Source: Sclerodactyla briareus (Eukaryota > Echinodermata > Holothuroidea > Dendrochirotida > Sclerodactylidae). From it: 64,000 nucleotides of DNA. Location of the stretch: assembly GCA_026419785.1 (NCBI GenBank), contig JAODTK010005848.1, forward strand, positions 1-64,000. The letters run 5' to 3'. Below are positions 1 through 10,729 of this stretch, piece by piece; the stretch's first letter is position 1, and every line of letters begins with the position of its first letter. Both the position numbers and the translations under genes were made by a program. The notes under the pieces are model-generated. The model had not been told where the DNA came from. It saw only the letters and a program-made list of their open reading frames with translations, and did not search any database.

Positions 1-780
1 AAATCACGTGTCATATAACTCATGTCTAGTGTAGGAGCAGTCTAGTAATCTAATATGATAACCAATATGAGTGCACCGGTTATTCATGTAGCAAGTTTAC
101 AGACCTGTTTTGACCACATTATCTCAACACCCCGTTACGTAGTTGGGAAAAAAATGTTGGCAGAAAATAATATTTCAATAGGTAATTCATTCTAGAATAT
201 CGTACTAGGCAAGCACCATTTTCCGTCCGAGGGGTTCAGGTTGCAAAAATTTCCGAAGGTTCCCCCTCCTTTAGACCCCCTCTCCGATCATTCGATCAGA
301 CAGATCCACTAACGCGACACGGCCACCCACGGGGCCCGACACCCTCCACGAACGCATGGCGCCGCCTCTGGTATCAATACCGATCATAAAATCGGTCTCA
401 CGTAAATCTTGTCGGTCTCAAAATGATTCACAAGCCAACCCCCCCCCCCCACCCTCCCTGGAATTTAATGTATATACGCCCCTGTCTGTCTGCACTCGAC
501 TCAAAGCACGAATATCATCCGCTCCCCCCCACCCCCTTTTCGAAACCTGTATCCGCACCTGTAAACAGTTTGGTCGAGTGTAATAATTTTCTGTTAGTTT
601 CTAAATATTGACATAGCACACATACATGTATTTCAATGTCCGATATTCGATAACTAACAGTCTAACAGGAATCAAACTGCAAACCACCAAGACAAGTCGA
701 CAAAAACGCACCCACTCAATCGCACACGAGTGAGTCGTTCATCAGCAACGTGGTCCGAGTCACAAGCTGGATATTAGTGT
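1..780. other. No gene recognised; C runs and an element end
   Basis: Contains C runs at 438-450 and 525-531. In reverse, an end (CAGGGGCGTATATAC, a G run, GACCGACAAGATT) is related to the element at 54909-55398. Two overlapping small frames at 356-611 are shadows of this repeat. Confidence 0.4.
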
Positions 781-1444
781 TAATCTGCGTTTCCATGCAC
801 GCGGGCGGGGCGGGGCGGGCGTCTAAAATCGCATCGCTCATCGTTCTTTTCAATGGATCCGTTCCATGCACGCGGCGTGCGGCGGGCGGTTTTCGATTCG
901 GTCGTTCATGTAGCTATTTTTTTTTCCTTTTCCGCCGCCCCGTGTCGCGGTGGGGGTGGTGAAAAGTGTGGGTCGTAATCGATTTCTGGGGATTTCCCTG
1001 CAAGCTTATCTTACCGGGGCTTTGACTGTGCGATAATGGCGGAAGTCAGAGTACCATGTGTAAGGGTTCTATCTGATAATGGTGGTTCGCATCAACAGGG
1101 GACATCATAACTTTTTCAACACTAGTGATGAGATTTTACAGATTGTGTCTATACTTAACGGAACGGCCGGACCCACTGAACACATATTTACATGTTTTTT
1201 TTATAAAGCGCATAACCACACTAAAAGTGAGAAGAAGTGCGTGACTCGGGAAACCGCCCGCCCGCCCGCGTGCATGGAAACGAGTCTCCCAAAATGCCCG
1301 CCCGGAAACGCCGCTTCAAGCTGCGTTCCATTGCACGCGAGCGGGGCGGGCGGGCGATGATAACTGATGTAGCCCTTACTATCATTATTATTGTTATTAT
1401 TATTGTTATTATTAGTGTTGTTTTTATTATTATTATTATTATTA

Positions 1445-1491
<47 letters not shown>

Positions 1492-1690
1492 ATTATTGTT
1501 GTTGTTGTTGTTGTTTTTGTTATTATTATTTATCAAACACCGGACGCATACTAGTGTTTAAACCTAAACACCGGTGTTCATTTTCTGAAAACCATTGTTC
1601 TAAATGTCGACGATTACGGTGATGATGAGCGATTTCAGACGCTCGCCCGCCCGCCCGCGTGCATGGAAAGTGGAAACGCGGCTTACCACA
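781..1690. repeat. Nested GC-rich inverted repeats (CCCGCC hairpin arms)
   Basis: The left arm at 781-843 (GCGTTTCCATGCACGCGGGC, then GGGCGTCTAAAATCGC..CTCATC) is the inverse of 1622-1683 (GATGAGCGATTTCAGACGCT, then GCCCGCGTGCATGGAAA). Inside are two more arms of the same motif: 862-905, inverted relative to 1243-1290, and 1322-1357, also inverted. All contain a CGCCCGCCCGCCCGCGTGCATGGAA-type core. The pattern suggests nested insertions of one short foldback element, with an ATT microsatellite between arms. Confidence 0.6.
1378..1535. repeat. (ATT)n/(TTG)n microsatellite
   Basis: About 158 bases of ATT/TTA trinucleotides with GTT interruptions, ending in a GTTGTTGTTG run. It lies inside the GC-rich inverted-repeat structure. 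Confidence 0.9.
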
Positions 1691-1995
1691 CAGACATGTC
1701 TATGGTTACGACGGGAACCGGACCTAAACAGTACCCACTGGCAACACTGGGCTGACCTGCACTCGATAGAAACGAGCCGAATTGAATTGGAAGTAAAAAA
1801 CACGTTTTTTCAAATAAATGAAACTGTTGACATACAATTCAGTGGTCAAAAATCAGAGTCTAGTCATTGGAAGCTGTGGGGGCTGTGATGAGCGTGGAAA
1901 AGTTATGACTCTCAAAGTGATCATTTCTGTAGGCCGCATGTAGCCTAATGATGTGTGATGAATCAGTGAGTTAGGCTTACTGACACAGTGACAGG

Positions 1996-2419
1996 GCCCA
2001 CCAGTCGAAACGGCCTTTTACCAAAAACGGCCCCGCCTTTTTACTACCAAAACGGCCCGGGTGCGACCAAAACGGCCCTGTTAGTTTCATTTGGGCGGTC
2101 AGTAACAAGATAAATATAATAACGGGACATGTGCACGGCGTAATAATATAAAAAGTATATGGAACAGTATGTAATGAGGTTATAATGGTCAGGGGATAGG
2201 CCTAGCGCGGCCGTACCATATAAAGGGCAGGTACACGGGGTAATAATAAAAAAAGTTAATTTAAAAATTTGGGGCCAGTATCTAATGAAGTTATAACGGT
2301 TTCGACCAGAGCGTGGCCGTTATGACCAACCATATCACCCATACCCACAACACAGTCGAACCCGGGGCCGTTCTGCGTACGGGGGCCGTTTTGGTTAGGG
2401 GCCGTTTCGACTGGATACC
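1996..2419. mobile_element. Non-autonomous inverted-repeat DNA transposon with 8-bp target-site duplication
   Basis: Left end GCCCACCAGTCGAAACGGCC and right end GGCCGTTTCGACTGGATACC are inverted repeats. Flanking both ends is the same octamer, GTGACAGG (1988-1995 and 2420-2427). Both termini carry reiterated CCAAAACGGCCC units, inverted at the right. The centre consists of two direct repeats of ~105 bases (2120-2220 and 2221-2333; shared GTAATAATA..AAA, GTATVTAATGARGTTATAA, GCGYGGCCGT). No coding. An 8-bp duplication is typical of hAT and P superfamily insertions; which one is not decided. Confidence 0.72.
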
Positions 2420-2429
2420 GTGACAGGAG

Positions 2430-4379
2430 TCTGGGATCGAAGGCCTCTGGACATTAGAACTTTAGATGCCGAAGTAGGCCTAACGTTTAGGTCTAGGCCT
2501 AGGCAATGTTTGGCATGTTACTACGTACAGTGCAACTGTGCTAGTGCTGGTCCCAGGCTCAAGTTATTCTTTACCACTGTTGTGACAGTAGTGTCACTGT
2601 GTCATATGCCCAACAGGGCCAACACTAAAGTGACTAAACACTTATCTAGGCCTAGCCTAGAGGCTAGGCCTTGAATGCGAATAGTCATGGGGACTGAATA
2701 TAAAATTATGCTATGATTACACTACAGTGCAGTATTGGCTATGATGTCTGATCATGTCTCGTCCTGTTTAATCTTAGTTTGAGAAGTTGAAGTCTTGAAG
2801 AACAAACTCCCGCTTGGATCCACAGAGGTTATATTGTGGAGAATGGACAACTGTATAGGCCACATGGCAGTTTTGTCGTCGAGGCCGCTGCGTCCAAGGC
2901 CAGGCCGCAGCCCTCAAGGCCGAGGCGGCCACACCGCGAGGCAAGGCCACACTTCCGAGGACGGGTCAATAATAATACAGCATGACATTTTAAATCACCA
3001 GTGTTTAAATAGGCCCACATAGTCCCAAAAATGAGGATTGAACAAACACAAGTTATATGCAACAAAAATTATCTTGAATCTCATAATTCTGAACAAATAT
3101 GAATGCAGTTTGAATGTATGGCTTGTGAGATTTGCAAGATAAGTAACTTTCCATCAAATTGTTACCATCACCATAAATATACTGTGTATTGTTGACCACT
3201 TTGCATATCCAGCTACACAGTTGTGACTATTCAGATCGTGCCACAGTACTGGCATAGAAGCTAAGGACAGTGCACTGCATTTTTAAAACATCGGGTATTC
3301 CAGCATCTGTGAAGAGAAGCTTGGCCCCGGTGAGGGGCAGAATAACCCCCCTCCCCACCTTGCATGAATAAACATTCTTCCCACTGGCGCACTACTAGCT
3401 GGGACAGTTTGCCCCAGTAGTTTGCCCCAGTAGTTTGGCCAGTAGTTTGCCCCATCTTGCCTCTGGTGCAGGTTGTTTATTTTGGGACTATTCGTTTATA
3501 TCATTGTATTTGTATGTATTAAGTACTTTTGTCATATTACTTTTTTGATTTTATTGTATATATTCTGATTCAGCTTTCCAGCTGCAAGGAAATAAAGTCA
3601 AATAATTCATTGCAAAAAGTACTTGAATCTGTCCGCACTATCTTACTACTTCCATAGTCGTCCCAAAACCTGAGGCCGCAGCCTCCGTGACCCCGGGGCC
3701 GCCAAAACTGCCTCGAGGCTCATGCTCAATTCCCCAACACTGATACATAGTCCAAACCCCAGTTCATTATATGTTCCTATGTGGATTTTATTGGGCCTTC
3801 AAATTTTTGGTCCATTAATGCAGAGAAATTGAATTGGCGAGAATCTCAATACCACCTGACGTCACACTTTGACAATCCAGGAATTATGTTATGTATTTCC
3901 ATGGTTCAATTTTGTTTAATAAGTCAATATGCAGCAAAAGTCCGGTTGTTTTTCTCCCCCCAAAGTAACCATCAAACCTTCATCCCCCTACAGCAATCCA
4001 AGGCTGTCCAACATTAGAGATCTTTGAGAGTGAGATCCGTCGGGTGACCATTGACACGGAGCATGACATTGTAACGCGCTAAGCTTCTCGCATGGCGATT
4101 TTCCTGCTAAAAATGACCTTAGTCGGCAGGAAATGGCACTTCCCATGCCCATTCACCCCATCAAAGGAACCTTCAATTGATAGGTATTTCATAGTAGTAA
4201 TTCGGTGATTATTTTTCTCATTCACAATATTTTCCATGAAAATATATGACATCGATATGATAAAAAGGAACCAAACCAAAACGTGTTGTCTTTATTATGC
4301 TTTGTAATTTCGTTCTCACTTACATGGGGAACATGAACTCTTAGGCTTCATAAATGAGAGTTTTGTTTTTTATATTTAG
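2430..4379. other. No gene recognised; palindromes, GC-rich repeats, possible poly-A site
   Basis: A TAGGCCTAG palindrome cluster lies at 2475-2670. Imperfect GGCCGAGGC repeats occur at 2880-2960 and 3670-3720. AATAAA occurs at ~3591 after a T-rich, AT-rich stretch, which looks like a retroelement or gene 3 prime end without a body. Otherwise no consistent coding signal. Confidence 0.4.
3405..3455. repeat. 13-bp tandem repeat (AGTAGTTTGCCCC)
   Basis: Three to four copies, one with a GG for CCCC change. Short and local. Confidence 0.8.
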
Positions 4380-5470
4380 TGCAAAATGGCCAACCGGTGG
4401 GCATTTCAAAAGGCAACTTTGACCTCCATGGCCTCAATTAGCCGCCATGTATTTTGGGACCAAGTGTTACCTCCTACCCCCAAGTTTCTTCTAAACAAAC
4501 AAACTAATATTTCGTGTAAAACTTCCAAGAATTGAGGGCAGCAGACACTCTGTTGACTTTGAACTCTTCGCCATGTTTTTCGGGCCCCGTGTCCCCACCC
4601 CTACCCACCAAGTTTCGTCGAAATCGAACACACTAATAATTTCGTGTAAAACTTCAAAATAGAGGGCAGCAGACACATCTGTGACCTTGAAATCTTCGCC
4701 ATTGTTTTTTCGGACCCAGGTGTTCCCACACCCCACCAATTTTCGTCTAAATCAAACAACTAAATGATTTTGTTGTAAAACCGCAAACCATAGGCACATC
4801 CACATCTGTGACCTTGAAATCTTCGCCATGTTTTTCGGGAACAGGTTGTTCCACTACCCCACCAGAGTGTTCGTTCTAAATCAAACAACTAAATAATTTC
4901 GTGTAAAACCGCAAAACAGAGGGCAGCAGACACACCTGGTGACCTTATAATTATCAACATGTTTTTCGGCCCAGTGTCACCCCTAAACCACCAATTTTTT
5001 TCGTCTGAATCAAACAAGTTAAATAATTTCGTGTGAACCCTCAAATAAGGGCAGCAACACATCTGGGTTACCTTGAAATTATCGCCATGTTTTGGGGGGG
5101 ATTAGGTGTTACCCTACCCATCAAGTTTCGTTATATAAATAGAGTCACCAGAACACCTTTGTTGACCTTGAAATTTCGCCATGTTTTTTTCAAGACCAAT
5201 TGTTACCCCTCACAATTACGTCCAAAGGAACAAACTTGATAGTTTCGGGTAAAACCCTAGTAGACCCATGCATTAATTGGCCCGCCCCACTTTCGAACCG
5301 CTTCGAGATTCATCATTCCCTTGGGGTGGACAGTGTGTACTAAAATATTTCCTGTCATCGGACATTATGTTGGAGAGTCTTTCGCTAACCCTAAGTTCCG
5401 GCGGCGTCGGGGACGGGCACCACAGGCCCAAACCCATAATAACCCCGAACACATAAAAGAGATATAACTA
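4380..5470 (+). repeat. Family A array, ~128-bp tandem units (7 copies)
   Basis: The landmark CGCCATGTTTTTCGG recurs near 4440, 4568, 4697, 4824, 4957, 5083 and 5179, about 128 bases apart. Each unit also contains GACCTTGAAAT and AAATAATTTCGTGTAAAACC. The right end (ATAACCCCGAACACATAA) corresponds to the palindromic end of the family, decayed. Small frames across it are shadows. Confidence 0.85.
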
Positions 5471-5860
5471 TCTTCACTTGTTACATTATTATTCAATCAG
5501 CCTTCTTCGACTATATGACGAGCGGTCGCCTGTTCATCATACTTTTTTTTTTCAATTGTGTGCGTATTACGTGGCTATTATACTTGTGAGATATGCTAAA
5601 TTGGGTCTATCCATTTACATAATCACGACCCCGCAGTCTTTCTACTCTTCAATTGTAATTTTGAAGGCGAGGCAAATTGTCACACAAGTGAATTATCAAA
5701 ATCTCCACAAAAAGTTCGTACCTTATCGGCTCTTTGTACTCCTGGTGTTCCGTGCTTATCGGTTAAAGACCTTCCAAGTTACATTGCTATCAACCTGGTC
5801 CTGTAGGGCTCGTAATTGAATTAACCCTAGTCGCTTTACTGCAGTTCCGTACAGTGAATG

Positions 5861-6352
5861 CTATCGGCGTCGATCAGTGGAAAACACTTTTGTCGCAGTA
5901 ATACCGCTGCATTGTCCCCGTAGAGTTATACACACGTCACACTCGGTTCTGGCGCCATAAATATTTCTATCTGTGGAGTTCGCGAGTCTGCGGGGCCGCT
6001 GATGATTTAATCGCGGGCCTAGATGTAAACTAATACTTTTTTGACAAGTTCTCAAAGAAATGCGTGCGAAAAGTTTCCTCGCCGTGAGAGCGTGAGACGT
6101 ACCAAATGCGTGAGTCTCACGGCGAATGTCGTGAGACTTGGCAGCCCTGCATACTCTCATATAGACTATTTGCTTTTCAAAGTGAAAATAAGGTGTTTCA
6201 ATAGAAACAAGATTTTTTGTGTCAGGTTGTGCAAGTACAATGACATCATTTATTATTGCATGATGGGAATGCTTTCTATTCTTGCATTTACTGGCAAGCT
6301 CTTGAGCACTTCTCTCTAGCCATTTTATGAACCACCTTTGAACGAACAACAT
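5861..6352 (-). CDS. 163-aa minus-strand ORF, coding status doubtful
   Basis: This is one of the longest uninterrupted frames in the window (ATG at 6352; start region FVQRWFIKWLERSAQELASK). The second half covers a GC-balanced stretch with repeated GTCTCACG/CGTGAGAC motifs, giving residues such as RRETHAFGTSHALTARKLF, and this short repeat is not a protein signature. No splice sites or family motifs are recognised. It is kept because of its length and because the first 60 codons have unbiased composition. Confidence 0.18.
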   Translation of the reverse strand: MLFVQRWFIKWLERSAQELASKCKNRKHSHHAIINDVIVLAQPDTKNLVSIETPYFHFEKQIVYMRVCRAAKSHDIRRETHAFGTSHALTARKLFARISLRTCQKSISLHLGPRLNHQRPRRLANSTDRNIYGARTECDVCITLRGQCSGITATKVFSTDRRR

Positions 6353-6409
6353 ATACCTCCCTCAACATCATGCTTTCTGGTCAGGTAATCTCAGTCAGTC
6401 ACTTTCTCT

Positions 6410-7443
6410 TGACTTGCAGTGACCTTGCTAATTCCATCAATGCTCGTTCCGCAGGTTGATGGGATCCTTGATTTGAAAAAGCCTTCGACACAATTTCCCC
6501 AGGCACCTTGTATACAAGCTCGGCTCGTATGCATAGCGGAACTTTCCTTCATTGGTCCGATCATTCCTATATAATCGTACCCAAAAATCTCTTGTTGAAT
6601 GTGAAAACTTCTACTGAGAGTAAAGTCTGGTCTGGGGTCCCCCAAGGGTACATTCTAGCCTACTCTTTTTCCTTCGCTACATCAACTGATAATGTCTCTT
6701 CTAAATTTGTCTTTGCTTTATGCCCTTTTCTGTACTGCCAAATCAACTACTACTACAAGATGAATTTGGACTCCCCTTGACAAATGGTCACTGTGAACTG
6801 GTGCTACGCTATATTCAGAACTCCTTGTCATACTTCAAATGTTATGTCCTTACCACCACTTCAAAAACCGAACCGACGAATGTGGCTAACCGTCTCTCGG
6901 ATACAACCTTGGCCAATGTGAACTCCCACTCCTACTTTGGGTGACTCTCGTTCTTAAACTGAATTGGACCACCCACATTGCCAATGTTTGCTGCTAAGGC
7001 ACCAGACCACTAAATCTCCTCAAAAAACCTCAATATTGGCCCATTCAGTTAAAGAGGCTGCCTAAAAAATCGCTGTGCCAGTGCATCCACAACTTGAGTA
7101 TGCCCCTCAGGTCGGTCACCCCAAACGGTTTACTGCAAAAGGAAATTAGAAAATGTTCAATCTAGAGCTGGATGGTTTGTCAAGCGGAGAACACATTGGA
7201 TGGCATGTAGCTGAAATATGCATGGCCCATTTTGGCCTCCTAAATACCAGGAAATTGGCACTACCCATTCCTTCTCTTTACCTATTTTATGAACTTCTGC
7301 CGTGGCGTATCGTTAGTTTTTATGGGGCTCTGGGCATTGAAAGGGTAGGCTTGTCATGTTTATCCCATCTCACATCCAAATCTCAAATATTTTGCCCATA
7401 TAAAGGTTTTGACGAAACCCACCGACTACCAATTTGTGGGTAA
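6410..7443 (+). pseudogene. LINE reverse transcriptase remnant (CR1/Jockey-like)
   Basis: Across several frames the plus strand shows the ordered RT signature. DLANSINARS lies ahead of motif A, which reads LDLKKAFDT after one shift (6455-6490). GVPQGYILA follows (6636-6662), then LGV-LKLNWTTHIANV and KAT-PLNLLK of the thumb (6940-7030), PQLEYAPQ (7090-7110), LENVQSRAGWFV (7146-7180) and the C-terminal LLNTRKLALPIPSLYLFYEL. Known: this order (KAFD, GVPQGS, LGV, NRAARF, LFYK) is the fingers-to-thumb path of CR1/Jockey-type LINEs. The FADD catalytic motif is not recognisable and frameshifts are many, so it is dead. The ~120 bases that follow resemble 51610-51720. Confidence 0.8.
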
Positions 7444-7559
7444 ACATTTACTTCCCGCTTCACCCTGCTCGTTCCACTCCCATTCTCCATTCTCCACCTA
7501 AATTGCGCTACTTAAGTCTTGATCCCTACTAGATATGCCTTGTGCCAGATGCTTGTGAT

Positions 7560-8837
7560 AATGGGTTTGCCCTAACTTGGTTCTCATGACTGTACTGTCT
7601 CCGATACGAGCCTACAGGGGTGGGGTTGGGGTATACTCAGGTCCGGAATACTCATTTCCCAATTTTGGTGCTATTTTGAAAAAACAATCGCCCCCCTAAA
7701 ACATGGGGGGGGGGGGGTTTTTTTTTTGGGGCTACTTGAAGCTTTCGGGGGCTACTTCGCATACGTCCTCACCTGTTGTCCCACAAGGACTAACTGACGC
7801 ACTCGCACTTCGAAAGTTTAAAAGGTTGATAGTAACTAGAAAAGGCTTGTAGATTCCGACAATTTATCCCTGACCTTGTAACAGTGTTGTGCGAAGGGGA
7901 GGGAAAGAGGGACTTCTGCTAATTGCTGCAAAATTTTATGTCAAAAGGGACATTCCCTCCCAAACATACTGGGGTTTCAGTTGTTAGTGTGTACCGTATA
8001 TGCGAGGCCCTCTTTCCACTTCTACTAAAATCCCCTCTTATAATAAATCCACCGAGATTAAAAAGCTTAGCGCCAACACTGCTTGTGAATGAATTTATGG
8101 AGGAATCTTTTCTTCAGAGCAATGTTCTGACACAATATTAGTCATGGCGCAAACAACCATAAGCTAGGAGATGGCCCATTTCCAATGGGGTCCCACATAC
8201 AACAATTGCACAATCAGGAACACACAACATGAACAGCAGAAAACCTCAAACCCCCTCCTCCAAAATCACCCATCAGCGCCTGGTCGCTGAGAGAGACAGG
8301 AAATTAACATATCCACAAGAGCCCAAAAGAGCTGATGAAAGGAACTGATTAATACACAAGTAATAGGACACACAAGAATGCACTCACAAACAGATTGAAG
8401 TAGAAACACATGAACGGGACTCAAGAAAGTATAGGCCTAGCTAGTGGCAGCAATGTAGAGTACATAGTATGGTGGGCAGGAAAGTAAAGGCCTAGCTAGG
8501 CAGACAGTCTAGTAGTTGCCTAATAGCAAAATTCCCCCAAAGTAGAAATAACTCATGAAGCAGTCTCCAACAGCACAGATATAAACGCAAGCACAAAAAC
8601 AGAAAAGGAATAGTACTTGAAAGGAAATTGAAAGGATAGTTGGAAATTAAAGTTGTATGGTTCCAGCGGAAATGACTGACTATCTTCTGTAATTTCATGT
8701 TTGTTGAGGAATGGAAACCTCTGTCAATTATGTCCATGGGATTCATTGCCCACAGTATGAGCCAAAGGAAACTTACAACTCAGAGGAGAATACACAGAGA
8801 CCTATATAACACACGTCTTTCTTCTTTCTTCATACAG
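7560..8837. other. No gene recognised upstream of the LOTUS exon
   Basis: A G run followed by a T run lies at ~7705-7731. TAGGCCTAGCTAG motifs lie at 8432 and 8489. The acceptor before 8838 implies an upstream non-coding exon and promoter, but I could not place them. Confidence 0.4.
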
Positions 8838-9056
8838 ATTTTGACATAATGAATGACACTGACAGTTCTGAGGCTACCTGTGAGGTTCCGGATGACCAGA
8901 AGCGACTCCTCCGGCTGTTCTCTTCTCCCAGTGGGGAATCCCTCTGGACAGCTTCAGCAAGTCCTACCATGAAATTGAGGGCACATGGTTGCCGTACATG
9001 AGCTGGGGGTTTTCAACACTGAGGCAGTGCTTAGAATCAATCCCTGATGTTGTAAG
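8838..9056 (+). CDS. Exon with N-terminal LOTUS (OST-HTH) domain, TDRD5/TDRD7/MARF1-like
   Basis: Seen: a polypyrimidine tract ending CATACAG precedes the exon and GTAACA follows it. The first ATG (8849) opens a frame reading MNDTDSSEATCEVPDDQ, then KRLLRLFSSPSG. After a one-base shift in the GGGG run at 8933-8936 the frame continues GIPLDSFSKSYHEIEG, then WLPYMSWGFSTLRQCLESI, ending PDVVR across the donor. Known: the pattern basic/hydrophobic helix, G-(I/V)-P-L, E-(Y/I)..G..LP, (L)G(F/Y).(S/T)L...L.S.PDVV(R) is that of LOTUS domains, RNA/G4- and Vasa-binding winged helices in TDRD5, TDRD7, MARF1 and Oskar. N-terminal placement fits TDRD5/TDRD7. Inference: this is the first coding exon of a germline-granule protein. 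The frameshift is either a homopolymer error or a sign of decay. An alternative donor, GTAAGG, lies 5 bases upstream. Confidence 0.72.
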
Positions 9057-9109
9057 GTAACATTTTAGGATTTTAGGACAAGGACACATTCCTGCTAGTA
9101 ATTCCTTGA

Positions 9110-10330
9110 TCACTTCCAGGTTTATTTGTTGCATCTTCAAAGTTACGTGTAATGGTCCTTGGGTAGAGAGCCATTGGGGGTGCTTGAGACTTTGGGCCTA
9201 GGGCCCACTTTGGGCTCTAGGGCCATTATATGAAATACTCCAACCAATTCTGTTGCACAGTGCTGCAGTTCGGTCTTACTGATGGCCTTAACTCCAGAGA
9301 TTTTGGACCTATGTTCCAGTGTGGGCCCTGAGGTCCATAATGTGGAATTACACAATATGCTTCTCCTGTTACAAGTTTTGGGGCACAGTGCTGACAGATA
9401 GTCATAATGATGGTCTAACAGCCATACCTTTAGGGTGTTCAGGAATTTTTGGTCCAAGGTCCCACTTGGGCTTGAGGGCCATTTTATAAAATTTCACATA
9501 ATAGTACATGAAATGCATCACTTCCCCCAACACGCTTCAATTGATTCTCTTCGAAGTTACATGTATTGGTCCTTGGGTAGAGGACCATAGGGGGGTGTTC
9601 AGGATTTTGGGCCAGAGCCCATTTCTTGGCATGGGCCCCATGATGTGGAAAATTGTAAAATGCTACTTCTCCTGCAGATTAGGTTGGATTGCCATGATAC
9701 ATGACCAGTTTAATCATTGATTAGTGGTACCTACAGTATGCATTATAAAGGAATTGGAGGTGAAAGGTCATTAAAGGGGGTAGTAGGCAAATTGTAAAAT
9801 AATATGCAATTGCATGTTTTTGGCCCTTAAAACTCATGCTTTGATGGATCTTGACCACTTGGTCACAATGTTTATTGACCAATGGGTCATCATGGATCAC
9901 CTAAAGGTCAAGGTCTAATGGCATTAAAGGGGGCACAATGGGCCATGATGTGGAAAATTGTAAAATGCTACTTCTCCTGCAGATTAGGTTGGATTGCCAT
10001 GATACATGACCAGTTTAATCATTGATTAGTGGTACCTACAATATGCATTATAAAGGAATTGGAGGTGAAAGGTCATTAAAGGGGGTAGTAGGCAAATTGT
10101 AAAATAATATGCAATTGCATGTTTTTTGGCCCTTAAAACTCATGCTTTGATGGATCTTGACTATTGAAACTTGGTCACAATTTTAATTGACCAATGGGTC
10201 ATCACTGGATCACCTAAAGGTCAAGTCCAATGGCATTAAGGTGGCACCAAATGGCCAAGATGTGGAACGGGCAAACGCTACAATCTCCTACAGATTAGGG
10301 GTCAGATTGGCATTGAGGGGCCTAAATGGG
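9110..10330 (+). repeat. Family C repeat with a near-perfect 305-bp tandem duplication
   Basis: Landmarks are GGTCCTTGGGTAGAG, GGGCCTAGGGCCCACTTTGG, TTGCACAGTGCTG and TTCAGGAATTTTTGGTCCAA, repeated at ~300-base spacing. Within it, 9641-9945 and 9946-10255 are almost identical (TGATGTGGAAAATTGTAAAA through TGCTTTGATGGATCTTGAC). The second copy has a slightly altered end. The array begins 55 bases after the LOTUS exon donor. Confidence 0.82.
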
Positions 10331-10729
10331 CCACTGTGTGAAAAACTATGTTTCTTCCTCAGAAATGAAGTATCTTCAGATGCTTCTCACAGTGTCATCA
10401 ACGACAGTAAACTGAAAGGATGCCATCTCCACATAATACAAGTTCACTACATATTGAAAAATTTGTCTTGTTAAGCTAACTGAACCATTGGTTCCCAGTT
10501 TCCAGAATTATTGTAGAATTTTTTTTTTCCATGACCAATCAAGCATTCATGTGGAGTATATTCGGCACACAGACCCTATCCCTGCTTCCCTCCCCCGCCT
10601 CCAGTTCCCATTCTGTGATCTGCGCGCCCTGAAAACACACTTTATCCTGTCAATTTTCTTTTTTTTTTTCAGAATACTCTATCATAACCATGGGGGCCCC
10701 CCCAAACTTCCTCTGCTCACCCCGAAATG

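Noticed and set aside
1237..1554. 105-aa ORF with a long Ile/Leu/Val run resembling membrane segments
   Set aside because: Translation of the ATT/TTG microsatellite.
9143..9457. 104-aa minus-strand ORF beside the LOTUS exon
   Set aside because: It lies within family C repeat units; equivalent frames are disrupted in other units, so it is chance.
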